NCBI GenBank assembly: GCA_944392385.1
Contig: CALXWL010000002.1
Location: forward strand, 1 to 64,000
Source of the DNA: an uncultured Clostridia bacterium
GTDB taxonomy: Bacteria > Bacillota > Clostridia > TANB77 > CAG-508
Direction of reading: 5' to 3'
DNA length: 64,000 nt
Shown: piece by piece, positions 18,442 to 27,751 of the stretch
Position numbering within the stretch: the first letter of the stretch is position 1
Layout of the letters: each line of letters starts with the position of its first letter
Notes under the pieces: model-generated
Databases searched by the model: none
Seen by the model: only the letters and a program-made list of their open reading frames with translations
Told to the model about the DNA's origin: nothing
Translations under genes and position numbers: made by a program

Positions 18442-19155
18442 CTATAAGTTTGAAGAGATATATTCGTATTTATATACACCTTCATATTTTGGTATTGTTA
18501 TATCATCACTATTTTCTATTTCAACTATTACTCCTCCACTTACCATTAAAGATAAATAGCCACCTTTCCTTGTTAAATTATATAGTGCTTGTGGATAGCA
18601 TATTGCTTTTATTTCAATTGGCACACCTACAATTTCACCATTTACTCTTATAATGTTTCCATCACACATTATTGAAGTTGTATTTACTATCCTTTTTCCA
18701 TTTATGGATATAGCATCTGCTCCTACATTATATAGTTCATTTACTATATGTATTAAATCTCCATCATGAACTAAATAAGAATTTACATCTATTATTTCTT
18801 CTTCATTTGCTTCTCTATTTTCATCTAATCTTATAATTACTCCGCTTCCTTTTACTTCTGTTAGTCCTAATAGTTCATTATTTTTCTTAATTTCATTTTC
18901 CTTTTCCATATCTACACCGCTATTAGTTGTTGCTTGTGTTCTTACTTCCTCTAGCCTTGCTTCTACTTCCTCTAATTGCTTATAAACATCGTTATATTCT
19001 TGTCTCCACTTTAATACTTCATCTTTTAATTCTGCATTATCATTTAAAGATATTCCCTCTTCATTTGTTATGCTTTCTACTGTTTTTACTTGTATAAATA
19101 TCGCTATTGTTAATATTAAGCATACTATGCCTAATGTTATTGCTATTTTTTTCAT
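18442..19155 (-). CDS. DUF881 family protein (first copy)
   Basis: The product has 237 residues with the same plan as its downstream paralogue: transmembrane helix, coiled coil, then VKGSGVIIRLDEN, LYNVGADAISINGKRI and IKAICYPQALYNL. It is 3 nt from ftsQ and 17 nt from the second copy, so all four division-cluster genes form one transcript. Confidence 0.88.
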   Translation of the reverse strand: MKKIAITLGIVCLILTIAIFIQVKTVESITNEEGISLNDNAELKDEVLKWRQEYNDVYKQLEEVEARLEEVRTQATTNSGVDMEKENEIKKNNELLGLTEVKGSGVIIRLDENREANEEEIIDVNSYLVHDGDLIHIVNELYNVGADAISINGKRIVNTTSIMCDGNIIRVNGEIVGVPIEIKAICYPQALYNLTRKGGYLSLMVSGGVIVEIENSDDITIPKYEGVYKYEYISSNL

Positions 19156-19158
19156 ATA

Positions 19159-19986
19159 TTACACCTTCTCTCTAAAATACACTTTTTTTATATCTGGTAC
19201 ATTAAGAATTATTTCTCCTTCTATACCTTTTTCTCTTTCTATTAAATCTACTATCCATAATATTTTTACATTAATATTGGTCCCATCTCCAAACTGTACA
19301 ATCTTTCCTTCACTTGGTATTTCTAATATAAAATTATTTTCGTCAGATATATCTATAGTTGTAATTATATCCTTTATTCCATTACTTTTTGCTGTTTCTG
19401 TTATTTGTATTAATATATCTAGTTTTTTTAAGTCTTGAGCATCCATTCTATTGCCAGTAGCTATCTCTTGTGTTGAAAATCCCTTAATTATTGGTAATTG
19501 TAGTGGTTCTTCTGATATTTCCAAAATATACCCCTGATTATTTATATAAGCATATTTATTATTTTCCATCTGTAAAATATATGTACAAATTCTTTCTTTT
19601 ACATCTAATATTATTTCTCCATTTAGTTTTTTTGTGATAGTTACATCTTCAATATAAGCATTTGATTTTATATTATCTCTTATTGTACTCTTAAATGTCT
19701 TAAACATATTATCTTCAACTGCCAATGTAGATTTTTCTATAATTTCCTCTGTACTAACTTTTGAATTATTAATAACTGTAATTTGCTTTATATTAAATAA
19801 ATCTGATAATAGGATTAAAGCTATTATGGCTAAAAGTATAAGTATAAAAAATATAACAGCAACAGCTTTTCTTCTTTTTATACTTTTTTTCTTTGATGAT
19901 AGTCGTTTTTTTTTAACTTGCTTTACTTTTTTATTTGATGTCTCTTTAGGATTTTTAGTTTTGTTACTTTTAATCGCTACTTTCAA
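19159..19986 (-). CDS. ftsQ: Cell division protein FtsQ/DivIB
   Basis: A bitopic divisome protein that links FtsL and FtsB to the septal synthase. The 275-residue product has a basic N-terminus, a transmembrane helix at about 40-62, and a POTRA domain starting LFNIKQITVINNSKVSTEEI. The TTG start is supported by GGGAGAAG upstream. A KERICTYILQ strand and the usual C-terminal beta domain follow. Confidence 0.88.
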   Translation of the reverse strand: MKVAIKSNKTKNPKETSNKKVKQVKKKRLSSKKKSIKRRKAVAVIFFILILLAIIALILLSDLFNIKQITVINNSKVSTEEIIEKSTLAVEDNMFKTFKSTIRDNIKSNAYIEDVTITKKLNGEIILDVKERICTYILQMENNKYAYINNQGYILEISEEPLQLPIIKGFSTQEIATGNRMDAQDLKKLDILIQITETAKSNGIKDIITTIDISDENNFILEIPSEGKIVQFGDGTNINVKILWIVDLIEREKGIEGEIILNVPDIKKVYFREKV

Positions 19987-20030
19987 TTACTTCTCCCTTC
20001 GTATAAGAAAAGTCTATTTTTCCTATATAA

Positions 20031-20071
20031 TAAAATATCACTGGTTAATATAATTAACCAATGATATTTTA
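20031..20071 (-). terminator. Terminator downstream of murA
   Basis: TAAAATATCA-TGGTTAAT pairs with ATTAACCA-TGATATTTTA around a 3-nt loop, with a T-rich tail on the - strand. Confidence 0.7.
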
Positions 20072-20111
20072 TACTATTTAGAGAAAAATTTCAATGCATT
20101 TTGGAAATTTA

Positions 20112-21023
20112 TTACATTTCCATTTTAATATTTGCCCCTAACTTAGTTAATTTTTTGTCTAAATTTTCATATCCCCTTAATATATGCTCTATATTGCTAA
20201 TCTTGCTTTTTCCTTTGGCTGCTAGTGCTGCCATACACATTGCTGCTCCTCCTCGCAGATCTGTTGCTGTAACATCTGCTGCTACAAGCTTTCTTACTCC
20301 TTTTACTATTGCCACTTTCCCTTCAATTGTTATTTTAGCTCCCATTCTTGCTAATTCATTTACATATTTATATCTGTTTTCAAATATATTTTCTACTATC
20401 ATTGAACTTCCTTTTGCTAAAGTAAGCATACTTGCAAAAACGGACTGCATATCTGTTGGAAAACCCGGATATGGCATTGTTTTTATATCCACAGCCTTTA
20501 GTCTTTTTCCAGCTTGAATTTCTATTGCATTTTTACTTAAAAGAATTTTTGTTCCCGCTTCTTCAAGTTTATGTACTATAGGACTTATGTGGTCTATTCG
20601 CACATCATTTACTAGTACATCTCCTCCAGTGATTGCTGCCATACATAGTAATGTTCCTGCTTCTATTCTATCAGGCATCACATTGTAACTTACATCTTTT
20701 AAATTTTTTACTCCTGTTATTTTTATAACATTTGTTCCTGCTCCTTTTACTTTTGCTCCCATTTTATTTAAAAATTCTTGCAAGTCAACTATTTCTGGTT
20801 CCATTGCTGCATTTGTTATTACCGTTTCTCCTTCTGCGAGAACAGAAGCTAATATTATATTTTCTGTTGCACCTACAGATGGGAAATCTAGATGTATATC
20901 GCTTCCTACTATCTTATCGCATGAACATTTAATATAACCACTATTTTCTTCAATTTTTATACCTAATTTCTGAAAACCTTTTAAATGCAGGTCTATTGGT
21001 CTTGTTCCTATATCACATCCTCC
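20112..21023 (-). pseudogene. murA: murA, 3' part, separated by an integrated element
   Basis: This part encodes UDP-N-acetylglucosamine 1-carboxyvinyltransferase from the GGCDIGTRPIDLH region to the C-terminus (LRGGAAMCMAALAA, IEHILRGYENLDKKLTKLGA). The 5' part lies at 30,446-30,786 on the same strand. Joining 30,786-30,446 to 21,021-20,112 gives 1251 nt, exactly 417 codons, with the conserved PGGCDIGTRPID intact. The gene is therefore interrupted cleanly and would be restored by excision. The first in-frame ATG inside this fragment is near 20,804, so no functional MurA is expected while the element is in place. Confidence 0.93.
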
Positions 21024-22659
21024 TGTTTGTGATAGTTTGTGGATACATAAATTTTAAATGGAATGCTAAACCTCCATTTTCATATAATTCCTTAAACATT
21101 TCATCATTTAAGTTATATTCTTCTTTTTGTTCTTTTGTTATTTCTTTTCTACCAAAGACTACAATTTTATCAAATAATCTTGAAAGTTCTTCTTTTCTTA
21201 ATCCCTCTTTTTTTATGTCTGATATTGCTTTGAATATTAACTCTTCTTTATCTTCTAGCTTGTTTAAACTGCTTAACTTAATTTCTATTTCCTTTATTTT
21301 TGATTCTTCATTTTTGATTTTTTTATCTAATTCTTGTTTTTTATCTTTAAATAAAAACTCTGGTATTAACCCATTTAGCTTATCTTCATATATTTGTTTA
21401 TATTGTTTTTGTAACTTATCTAAAATTTGTTTTGATTTATTTAAATCATTCTCTAATGTTATTTTATTTGTGCTAATCGCTTTGGTATGGCTCATCACAA
21501 AACTTTTGAACTCTGGATTACTTATTAAATTATCTATATATGCATTTACTATTTGGTCCAAATATTCTATTCTAATTCTGTGTGGAGTACAACCATAGTT
21601 TTCTCTTATATTTTCTTTAATAGTCCCTTCATTACTATACTTTTTGCATAGATAACTATCTGGTCTTTTTCTTGTACCACTTGACCCCTTTCTTTTATAC
21701 ATAGGTGTTCCACATCTCCCACAATATAAAAGTCCTGAATATAAATTATTTTCCACATCTACAAACTTAAACCCATTATTATATTTATCACTTTCTTTTT
21801 TTCTTGTCGCTCTTATTCTTTGCACTTTTTCAAATAATTCCTTATCTATAATTGGCTTGTGATGATTTTCTATTATAGTCCATTCCTCTGGTGCTTTAAC
21901 TCTTGTTTTTTTTGATTTAAAACTTATTTTCTCAGTATGTCCACCTACATAATCTCCAATGTATCTTCTATCATCTAAAATCCTTACAATGTGTTGTGCT
22001 TTCCAATTTAGTGTTTGCTTTGCATTTGCAAAATTTCTACTTTGAGACGGTGTAGCTATTCCCTTTTTATTTAAGTAGGTAGCTATTTTTTGGTACCCCC
22101 AGCTCTTAGAGTATAATTCAAATATTTCCTTAACTACTGGAGCAGTTTCTTTATTAATCACTAATTGTTTTCCTTCTTTATTATAACCATATATTGCTTT
22201 CACAAGTAAATCTCCTTCTTCAATTTTATGTCTTAAATTTCTTCTTATATTTTTGCTATCATCTCTGGCCCTTCTTTCATTAAACCATGCATACAATCCA
22301 AACATTTCTTCATTGTATTGTTCATCTTCAAATATTATTTCTACACCTTGTTCTTCAAGATATTCTACAAAGCCTAATGCTTCTTTTTGATTTCTTCCAA
22401 GTCTGGCAGAGTTTTTAAATACAATAACATCTATTTCCTTCTTCTTTGCTCTATTTCTAATATCGTTAAACCTACTAAAATCCGTTCCGCTTTTATCATC
22501 ATCCATTATAATATCTACTATATTGGTGTAACCATGACCTTTACAATATTTTACAAGCAAATCTCTTTGTGTTTCAATTCTTTCATAATTCTCGCCGTAA
22601 TCATCTCTACTCTCTCTACAATAAATTATAACTTTCTTTTCTTCATTAGACTTTTTCAT
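21013..22659 (-). CDS. Large serine recombinase (site-specific integrase)
   Basis: The product has 548 residues in the integrated state. The N-terminal resolvase domain begins VIIYCRESRD with the catalytic serine in the YCRES motif; then GHGYTNIVDIIMDDDKSGTD and VIVFKNSARLGRNQKEAL. The recombinase domain (IFELYSKSWGYQKIATYLN) and a zinc ribbon (LYCGRCGTPMYK) follow, then a coiled coil and a C-terminal region. It is the enzyme that would have inserted the element into murA. Its last two codons and stop come from murA sequence across attL. In the excised circle the frame would instead continue through the other element end for 27 codons. An RBS GGAGG precedes the ATG. Confidence 0.93.
   Translation of the reverse strand: MKKSNEEKKVIIYCRESRDDYGENYERIETQRDLLVKYCKGHGYTNIVDIIMDDDKSGTDFSRFNDIRNRAKKKEIDVIVFKNSARLGRNQKEALGFVEYLEEQGVEIIFEDEQYNEEMFGLYAWFNERRARDDSKNIRRNLRHKIEEGDLLVKAIYGYNKEGKQLVINKETAPVVKEIFELYSKSWGYQKIATYLNKKGIATPSQSRNFANAKQTLNWKAQHIVRILDDRRYIGDYVGGHTEKISFKSKKTRVKAPEEWTIIENHHKPIIDKELFEKVQRIRATRKKESDKYNNGFKFVDVENNLYSGLLYCGRCGTPMYKRKGSSGTRKRPDSYLCKKYSNEGTIKENIRENYGCTPHRIRIEYLDQIVNAYIDNLISNPEFKSFVMSHTKAISTNKITLENDLNKSKQILDKLQKQYKQIYEDKLNGLIPEFLFKDKKQELDKKIKNEESKIKEIEIKLSSLNKLEDKEELIFKAISDIKKEGLRKEELSRLFDKIVVFGRKEITKEQKEEYNLNDEMFKELYENGGLAFHLKFMYPQTITNRRM
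21022..21048 (-). other. attL: integrase-side attachment half-site
   Basis: The GG core (complement of 21,022-21,023) joins murA sequence on one side and the element arm ending at 21,048 on the other. The outer arm ATGTATCCAC is the inverse of the arm at the other end of the element. Confidence 0.8.
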
Positions 22660-22732
22660 AGCATACCTCCGTTTCGTAATGTATCAATAACGTTTAATTT
22701 ATTGTTATAGTTTATTGTTGCTATTATATGTC

Positions 22733-22779
22733 AAAAGTTCTAAAATTTCAAGACTTCGCTTGAAGTTTTAGAACTTTTT
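22733..22779 (-). terminator. Terminator after the thermonuclease gene
   Basis: AAAAGTTCTAAAA pairs with TTTTAGAACTTTT with an inner CAAG/CTTG stem. A near copy occurs at 30,838-30,891. Confidence 0.75.
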
Positions 22780-22787
22780 ATTTGTAA

Positions 22788-23636
22788 CTACTTTTCTTTT
22801 TTCTTATTCTGTGATATATTAAATATGCTTATGATCAATATAATTATAATACTTATAATTACATACAGTAAATTGTTTTCTTCTACTTCTGTTTGATTAT
22901 CTCCTATTATCTGATTTTCATTTTCATTGTTTTGTATATCTCCTGTTTCACCACTCCAAATTCCAAGTTTATTATTTTTAGCTGTTTCTTCGCTTTCTTG
23001 TAACATTCCAGCATATTTATAATTATTTTGTAACATATAAGTCTCTGCTAATCCGTTTTCTACTAGTAAATTTTGCAATAACTCATCATCTATCCATACC
23101 CATGCCAAATATCTATCATATTTATCCTTTTCGTCTGCAGAACTATCTAATTCTAATTCAATCTTAGTAGCATTTTTCAGCTTATCTTTTGTAAAATCAC
23201 TTGCTTCTCTTCCCCAAGCTTCTTCACCAATTTCTGGATCTACGGTTTCCTTTGTATTTATTCCTAGAAATCTAACTGTAACTTTTTCTCCATCCATTAT
23301 AAACTTTTCAGTATCTCCATCAACAACTGAGTCTAATTCCACTTCAATTTTATTTGTATTTTCATCATAATCAATTTCTATTTTATTAAAATTTTCATCA
23401 TAGTATATTGCTGGTGCAATAATAATCCATTTTTGTTTTTCTTCATCCCATTTTACTTGGTGATAATGCCTCTCTCCATCTTGTTTATGATAACCGTAAT
23501 AATTTCCATTATGTTCAGTTATGTACTTTGAATCTTTGTCCTTCCAACCTGTAATATTACCACCATGTGCAAAACTTACATTATATGCACATATCAGCAT
23601 TACTATAACAATTAATACATTTTTAAACTTTTTCAT
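22788..23636 (-). CDS. Membrane-anchored thermonuclease (SNase domain) with YHYH region
   Basis: The ATG at 23,636 has AGGTGG upstream. A signal sequence is followed by a His/Tyr-rich region (GNYYGYHKQDGERHYHQVKW) as found in some secreted thermonucleases, then an SNase domain with VDGDT, VRFLGINTKET (catalytic Arg and Glu) and KYDRYLAWVW (second Arg). A linker and a C-terminal transmembrane helix (residues about 255-275) end in a lysine tail. It would degrade nucleic acid outside the cell while held in the membrane. It is divergent from the DUF3006-like gene at 23,677. Confidence 0.88.
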   Translation of the reverse strand: MKKFKNVLIVIVMLICAYNVSFAHGGNITGWKDKDSKYITEHNGNYYGYHKQDGERHYHQVKWDEEKQKWIIIAPAIYYDENFNKIEIDYDENTNKIEVELDSVVDGDTEKFIMDGEKVTVRFLGINTKETVDPEIGEEAWGREASDFTKDKLKNATKIELELDSSADEKDKYDRYLAWVWIDDELLQNLLVENGLAETYMLQNNYKYAGMLQESEETAKNNKLGIWSGETGDIQNNENENQIIGDNQTEVEENNLLYVIISIIIILIISIFNISQNKKKEK

Positions 23637-23676
23637 AATTACCACCTAATAAATTATACCATAAGGAGGAATTAAT

Positions 23677-24249
23677 TTGAACGATTTTTTAAATTTTTCA
23701 TACAAAGCTTTAAATCTACTTGATAACCAAATTCATGATAATATAGAAGGAAGTTATATAGATAGCTTTATACATGAATTGCAAGATTATTTAGAATTAC
23801 ATGTAAGTAATAAAATACTTGAAGATTTACCTAAAAATACTAATCTACACTTTGCTAAATTTGAGGGTGAATATGCAGTATGTTTTGATTACTCTTCTAA
23901 AACTATATATAATATTCCTAAATCTTACTTAAAAGGAACATCTCCAGAAGTTGGTGAAGCCCTTTATAAAGCTTCTTCAAAAGATTTTCGAATAGACTAC
24001 ACTGGCATCCAAGCAAATCCTGATAATATTAATAATTTTCTAAATGAATGTAGCTATGTAAATTTGCCTTCAAAGTTGAATATATTGCCTGAATATTATA
24101 AAATTTCGGAAATTGGTATAGACTTTGCTGTCTGCAAAAACCTTAATACTAATAAACCAGAAAATATACCAATAGATGATGTTCCTGAGAATGCTAAAAA
24201 TGGGGATACATTAGTATATAAAAATGGAGAATTTATTATTGCAAAATAA
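23677..24249 (+). CDS. Protein with two DUF3006-like modules, possible nuclease partner
   Basis: The TTG start is supported by AAGGAGGAA. The 190-residue protein has an N-terminal helical part. It then has two similar short beta modules: FEGEYAVCFDYSSKTIYNIP at about residue 68 and IGIDFAVCKNLNTNKPENIP at about residue 146, the second ending VPENAKNGDTLVYKNGEF. This is the DUF3006 pattern. Such small proteins are often encoded next to nucleases. A homologous fragment lies at 30,918-31,066, and a protein with a similar ending (31,551) lies beside another nuclease. An inhibitor or accessory role for the nuclease is my inference. Confidence 0.6.
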   Translation: MNDFLNFSYKALNLLDNQIHDNIEGSYIDSFIHELQDYLELHVSNKILEDLPKNTNLHFAKFEGEYAVCFDYSSKTIYNIPKSYLKGTSPEVGEALYKASSKDFRIDYTGIQANPDNINNFLNECSYVNLPSKLNILPEYYKISEIGIDFAVCKNLNTNKPENIPIDDVPENAKNGDTLVYKNGEFIIAK

Positions 24250-24256
24250 TGTTTTG

Positions 24257-24418
24257 TTATCTGTATTTTTCCTGTATTCTATCGGAAATTATATCAGTAA
24301 ATACCTGTTTATAATCTTCTACATCATTACTATTTGATTTTGGACATACAAATACTGCAAAGGGTAATTTATCTTTTTTACATTTTTGATTTTCTAATTT
24401 TTTTATGTTTACATCCAA
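24257..24418 (-). CDS. Small hypothetical protein (53 aa)
   Basis: The frame is open from 24,490, but the best ribosome site (AGAGGTGGTG) precedes a TTG at 24,418, giving 53 residues beginning DVNIKKLENQK after the start. No motif is recognised. It is convergent with the DUF3006-like gene, with a 7-nt gap. Confidence 0.4.
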   Translation of the reverse strand: MDVNIKKLENQKCKKDKLPFAVFVCPKSNSNDVEDYKQVFTDIISDRIQEKYR

Positions 24419-24556
24419 CTGCACCACCTCTCTAAAAAATATTCTCATCATAATTAAATATGATATTTTTTTAGGCATACTAAAAAGCAAGCCATTTACT
24501 CTTGTAAATAAATGCTTGCTTTTAGTTGATTTTTTGGAACAATATTTTGAACATAG

Positions 24557-24901
24557 TTAAACTAAGTATCTTTTAGACATTTCAATTGAATGTTGCCATT
24601 GTAAATGCTTCAAGTACTCTAGTTCGAAATCTTCTTTTCCTTTCAAAATTTGTGTTCTTAACTGTCTATTCGTCTTTTTTCTTTGAATATAATTTTTATA
24701 CCTTGTTCTACTTCTTATTTGTTTTTCATTTTCATAATTAGGATGTCTTCTTAAAACTTTTGATACGTACTGAGAACTAATTCCTAATTCCTTGGCTATA
24801 CAAATGCAGTTAAACTTTTCTTCAAAATACAATTCGCAAATTTTCTGCCTATTGTTGTCTGTTTTGATTACGTACCTCCTTTCAAAAATAGTAATCAACA
24901 A
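24557..24901 (-). CDS. Helix-turn-helix DNA-binding protein
   Basis: The product has about 100-114 residues. Residues 22-52 (ICELYFEEKFNCICIAKEL then GISSQYVSKVLRRHP) form a sigma-70-region-4-like or Trp-repressor-like HTH. The rest is Arg/Lys-rich. The start is uncertain: the TTG codons near 24,901 have only AAGGA close by, while a strong AGGAGG is followed 6 nt later by ATC at 24,866, a very rare initiation codon. It may regulate the element. Confidence 0.6.
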   Translation of the reverse strand: MLITIFERRYVIKTDNNRQKICELYFEEKFNCICIAKELGISSQYVSKVLRRHPNYENEKQIRSRTRYKNYIQRKKTNRQLRTQILKGKEDFELEYLKHLQWQHSIEMSKRYLV

Positions 24902-25171
24902 TCCTTATTAGTTTGAAAATTTGACTTTGATATTTCCTTACTTTTTTGTGCAAATTTTAAGTCATTTGGTATTTTTACTTTTGTTGATGGATTAATTCTA
25001 CAACATTTTTTAACAAAATTCAATATATACACAAAAATTTTTAAAAATGCTTATTTTTCAATGGTTTGAGTGTGTTTTTAGTATATGATTTTTTAATTTT
25101 CACATTTTTAAATAATTATTTTTTATAAAAAAATTATAGTATAACATAGAATTTAAAACAAAATTAGCCAT
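24902..25171. other. AT-rich intergenic stretch inside the element
   Basis: Very AT-rich DNA separates the HTH gene from the terminator of the operon to its right. I see no gene, clear promoter or repeat in it. It could hold the promoter of the HTH gene or a replication or regulatory site. Confidence 0.4.
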
Positions 25172-25201
25172 AAAAAAAGCCATTCTTTTGAATGACTTTT
25201 T
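25172..25201 (-). terminator. Terminator of the element's leftward operon
   Basis: AAAGTCATTC pairs with GAATGGCTTT and is followed by a T-run on the - strand. Two further small hairpins (TTGGTC/GACCAA and GACGCT/AGCGTC) lie just upstream at 25,202-25,247. Confidence 0.7.
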
Positions 25202-25287
25202 GCGACGCTCAGCGTCTACACGGGTTTGGTCCTTGTGAGACCAAAATAGAATAATATCTACTAATCCTTAATTAATTTGATTATATA

Positions 25288-25785
25288 CTATTTTTTCAAA
25301 AAGTATAGAGTTTTTTTAAATATTTTCCAAAAAGTCACTTTTTTCTTAAATAAACTTTTAATCTTTTCAAATAGTCTTTTTAAGAATGATTGTTCCTTGT
25401 ATTCAATCATAGCTATTTCTTCATTGCTTGGTTCTATTTCCTCTCTGTTTTTCTTAAAGATATTATCAGGATTATATTTCTCTCGTAGTTCAGCTTCTAA
25501 AATTCTTTCTGCTTCTTTTAAATCTCTTGCATCTTTTTCTTGTAATCTCTTTTTTTCATCTTGTGAACAAAGAAAATCCCTATATATCAAGCCTAATAGT
25601 ATTATTGTTTCATCTTTTAATTTTTGATTTTCTATTGGTTCTTTAATGTTCGGTAAATATTCTTTATCTCTTTCTTCTTTGATTATTTCATAAAATTTTT
25701 TTGGTATTTTATTTAATAACTCTTGTGGCATTAATTTAAAAATTTCATATACTTCTGAAAATGCTTCCATATATTCTTTTTTCAT
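25288..25785 (-). CDS. Hypothetical charged protein of the element (165 aa)
   Basis: AGGTAGG precedes the ATG. The product is helical and strongly charged (EKKRLQEKDARDLKEAERIL) with a basic C-terminal segment (LFEKIKSLFKKKVTFWKIFK). No known family is recognised. It follows the 32-aa ORF by 8 nt, in the same transcript as the replication-relaxation-type gene. Confidence 0.55.
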   Translation of the reverse strand: MKKEYMEAFSEVYEIFKLMPQELLNKIPKKFYEIIKEERDKEYLPNIKEPIENQKLKDETIILLGLIYRDFLCSQDEKKRLQEKDARDLKEAERILEAELREKYNPDNIFKKNREEIEPSNEEIAMIEYKEQSFLKRLFEKIKSLFKKKVTFWKIFKKTLYFLKK

Positions 25786-25793
25786 TAGTTTAC

Positions 25794-25892
25794 CTACCTT
25801 TCACTTTGTTCATCGTTATGTTCTTCCATTTCATAGCTCTGACTTCTATCTCTTGTAATAGTTTTTATTGCTTTTACAATATCATCTTTCAT
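25794..25892 (-). CDS. Possible 32-aa coupled ORF
   Basis: Its ATG overlaps the stop of the upstream gene by several bases, and it ends 8 nt before the next start. The sequence begins MKDDIVKAIKTITRDRSQ. The tight packing suggests it is translated, but nothing else supports it. Confidence 0.35.
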   Translation of the reverse strand: MKDDIVKAIKTITRDRSQSYEMEEHNDEQSER

Positions 25893-26739
25893 TTTTACAA
25901 ATTTTATATTCTTCTAGTCCAAATATGTGTATATATTTATATTTTTCATTGTCATCAAAATAATAATATAACCTTGCTAGTTTCTCCATATTAATTAAAG
26001 GCATCACTATAATATAATTATCATCATCTACTTTCAAATCTGCAAACTTAAAATCTGTCGATTGTGCTTTGTATAATTCTTTTAATCTCAAATAAATGCT
26101 TTCTCTAATTTTATAATTATTTCTGATTAGGAACTTTCCATAATCATTATATGGAATCAAAATTGTGTTATCCTTTCCAAAATAAAACCCTTTCTCGTGT
26201 AATACTATTTTTTCTATATCATTAGTAAAAATTATTAAATTGTTATACTCATGCTCTTTTTTTATATCATAGTAAACTGATTTTGTGTATTTATCATCTT
26301 TTCCATTGTAAATTGCATATACAAGAAACTCATCTTTATTATAGTAATTTAATTTTCCTATATATCTTCTCGAATGTGATGTTGGCTCATCTTCTTTCTT
26401 CATTTCCCAACTTGGTATAAAATTTATGTTATCATGTATTAAACTACTTGCTATATCACTTATAACATTTAATCTTTCTATGTTATTTTCATTTCTACAA
26501 TGATTTCTTACTTCAAATCCGTTCTCAATCAAATATTCTTTTCCCTTTGTTCCTAAACTTATGTATCTATGTTTTAACCTCTTAATATAATTATGTCTTA
26601 CTAGATTTACAATCCTTTTTTCTTGATAAGTTACTGTACCATATATATATCTAGTGTTATCTAATGAAATTATCTTATACTTACCTAAAAATATTAATAA
26701 CTCTATATCCCTATTTTGTAACCTAATTTCACCTCTCAT
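25882..26739 (-). CDS. Replication-relaxation family-like winged-helix protein
   Basis: The ATG at 26,739 follows GAGGTGATTGAT. Residues 1-75 form a winged helix (LQNRDIELLIFLGKYKIISL, IVNLVRHNYIKRLKHRYISL, LGTKGKEYLIENG). This arrangement matches the replication-relaxation family common on Gram-positive plasmids and integrative elements. The remaining 200 residues are beta-rich and uncharacterised. A role in replication or mobilisation is inferred from the family only. Confidence 0.55.
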   Translation of the reverse strand: MRGEIRLQNRDIELLIFLGKYKIISLDNTRYIYGTVTYQEKRIVNLVRHNYIKRLKHRYISLGTKGKEYLIENGFEVRNHCRNENNIERLNVISDIASSLIHDNINFIPSWEMKKEDEPTSHSRRYIGKLNYYNKDEFLVYAIYNGKDDKYTKSVYYDIKKEHEYNNLIIFTNDIEKIVLHEKGFYFGKDNTILIPYNDYGKFLIRNNYKIRESIYLRLKELYKAQSTDFKFADLKVDDDNYIIVMPLINMEKLARLYYYFDDNEKYKYIHIFGLEEYKICKNER

Positions 26740-26791
26740 ATCAATCACCTCTTCCCTAAAAATTTCTTATAAACTTCTCTTACACTGTACC

Positions 26792-26828
26792 TTTGTAGAG
26801 GCAACATATTGTATATGTTACCTCTACT
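26792..26828 (-). terminator. Hairpin between RusA-like and replication-relaxation genes
   Basis: GTAGAGG-AACATAT pairs with ATATGTT-CCTCTAC around TGTA. The T-run is weak, so it may be a partial terminator or a processing structure. The rest of 26,740-26,953 shows nothing else. Confidence 0.5.
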
Positions 26829-26953
26829 CTAGACATTTTTTATTTTATTAAATTTATAAAATGCTACAATTTCAATGTTTTTACTGATATATTATTATGG
26901 CAAAATATTTAAGAAAAAATTTTTAAAAATTTTGCCATATTTGTATATATCAT

Positions 26954-27547
26954 TTATCGTAATTTTTGATTAATTATTTTTGTAATTTCCTCTGCATCTA
27001 TTACATAAACATCGATATGTGGCTTGTCTGAATAATAACCTTGCACCATATAACATGAACAATATATGTTATCATCTCTTATTACTTTTCCATTTATTAA
27101 TCCATCTTGAATTGGTTTTACATTTCTGTTATCTGCATCCCATATCTTTCCACTATCATATACTTTAATAATTGTCATTGTAAATTTATCGTAAAATAAT
27201 CCTTTATATTGTTTTATAACATTTGAAATATTATAGGCTATTTGTTTTTGAACATAATTAATTCCTTGCTTAATTGATGGTAATTTTTCAGGAATATATA
27301 TTTTTAGTATATTATTTTCTAATGTTGCTTTATATTCAGTATTGATTGCTTTAATTCCCTCTTCATCTATGAAATTTAGCCATAGATTTGCTTGTTTTAC
27401 ATAGTCATACATATCCATCCTATTTTTTTCAAATTTTATAAAGTATTTTTCTAATTCTTCATTTGTCACTTCTTCTTTTGTTTGTAATAGTTTATTACTT
27501 AAATCTCCTATTCTTTCTATTGATTTAATTATTTTTTCTTTCATCAT
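26954..27547 (-). CDS. RusA-like Holliday junction resolvase
   Basis: The product has about 197 residues. The C-terminal part carries IWDADNRNVKPIQDGL followed by RDDNI, fitting the RusA pattern DxDNxxKxxxDxL...DD, whose aspartates bind the catalytic metal. The N-terminal 100 residues are helical and unlike short phage RusA proteins. It would resolve branched DNA during element replication or recombination. Function is inferred from the motif. Confidence 0.6.
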   Translation of the reverse strand: MMKEKIIKSIERIGDLSNKLLQTKEEVTNEELEKYFIKFEKNRMDMYDYVKQANLWLNFIDEEGIKAINTEYKATLENNILKIYIPEKLPSIKQGINYVQKQIAYNISNVIKQYKGLFYDKFTMTIIKVYDSGKIWDADNRNVKPIQDGLINGKVIRDDNIYCSCYMVQGYYSDKPHIDVYVIDAEEITKIINQKLR

Positions 27548-27591
27548 AAAAATCACTCTCTCTTTCTTTAATTTAATTTTAGGTATAAAAA

Positions 27592-27627
27592 TAGAAGGTA
27601 CAAAATTAATTGTATCCTTCCATTTTT
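27592..27627 (-). terminator. Terminator near the end of the defence gene pair
   Basis: On the - strand GGAAGGATACAA pairs with TTGTACCTTC and is followed by TATTTTT. It lies about 215 nt downstream of the SIR2 stop codon and just upstream of the RusA-like gene. Confidence 0.6.
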
Positions 27628-27751
27628 AATATTAACTCTACATTTTCATAATATTATCTAAAAAAATTTAAAAAATTTTAATAAAAAATATAGACTTTTC
27701 GAATAAAATTCTATATAATATAAATAATTATTATATAGTGCTAATAAGATA

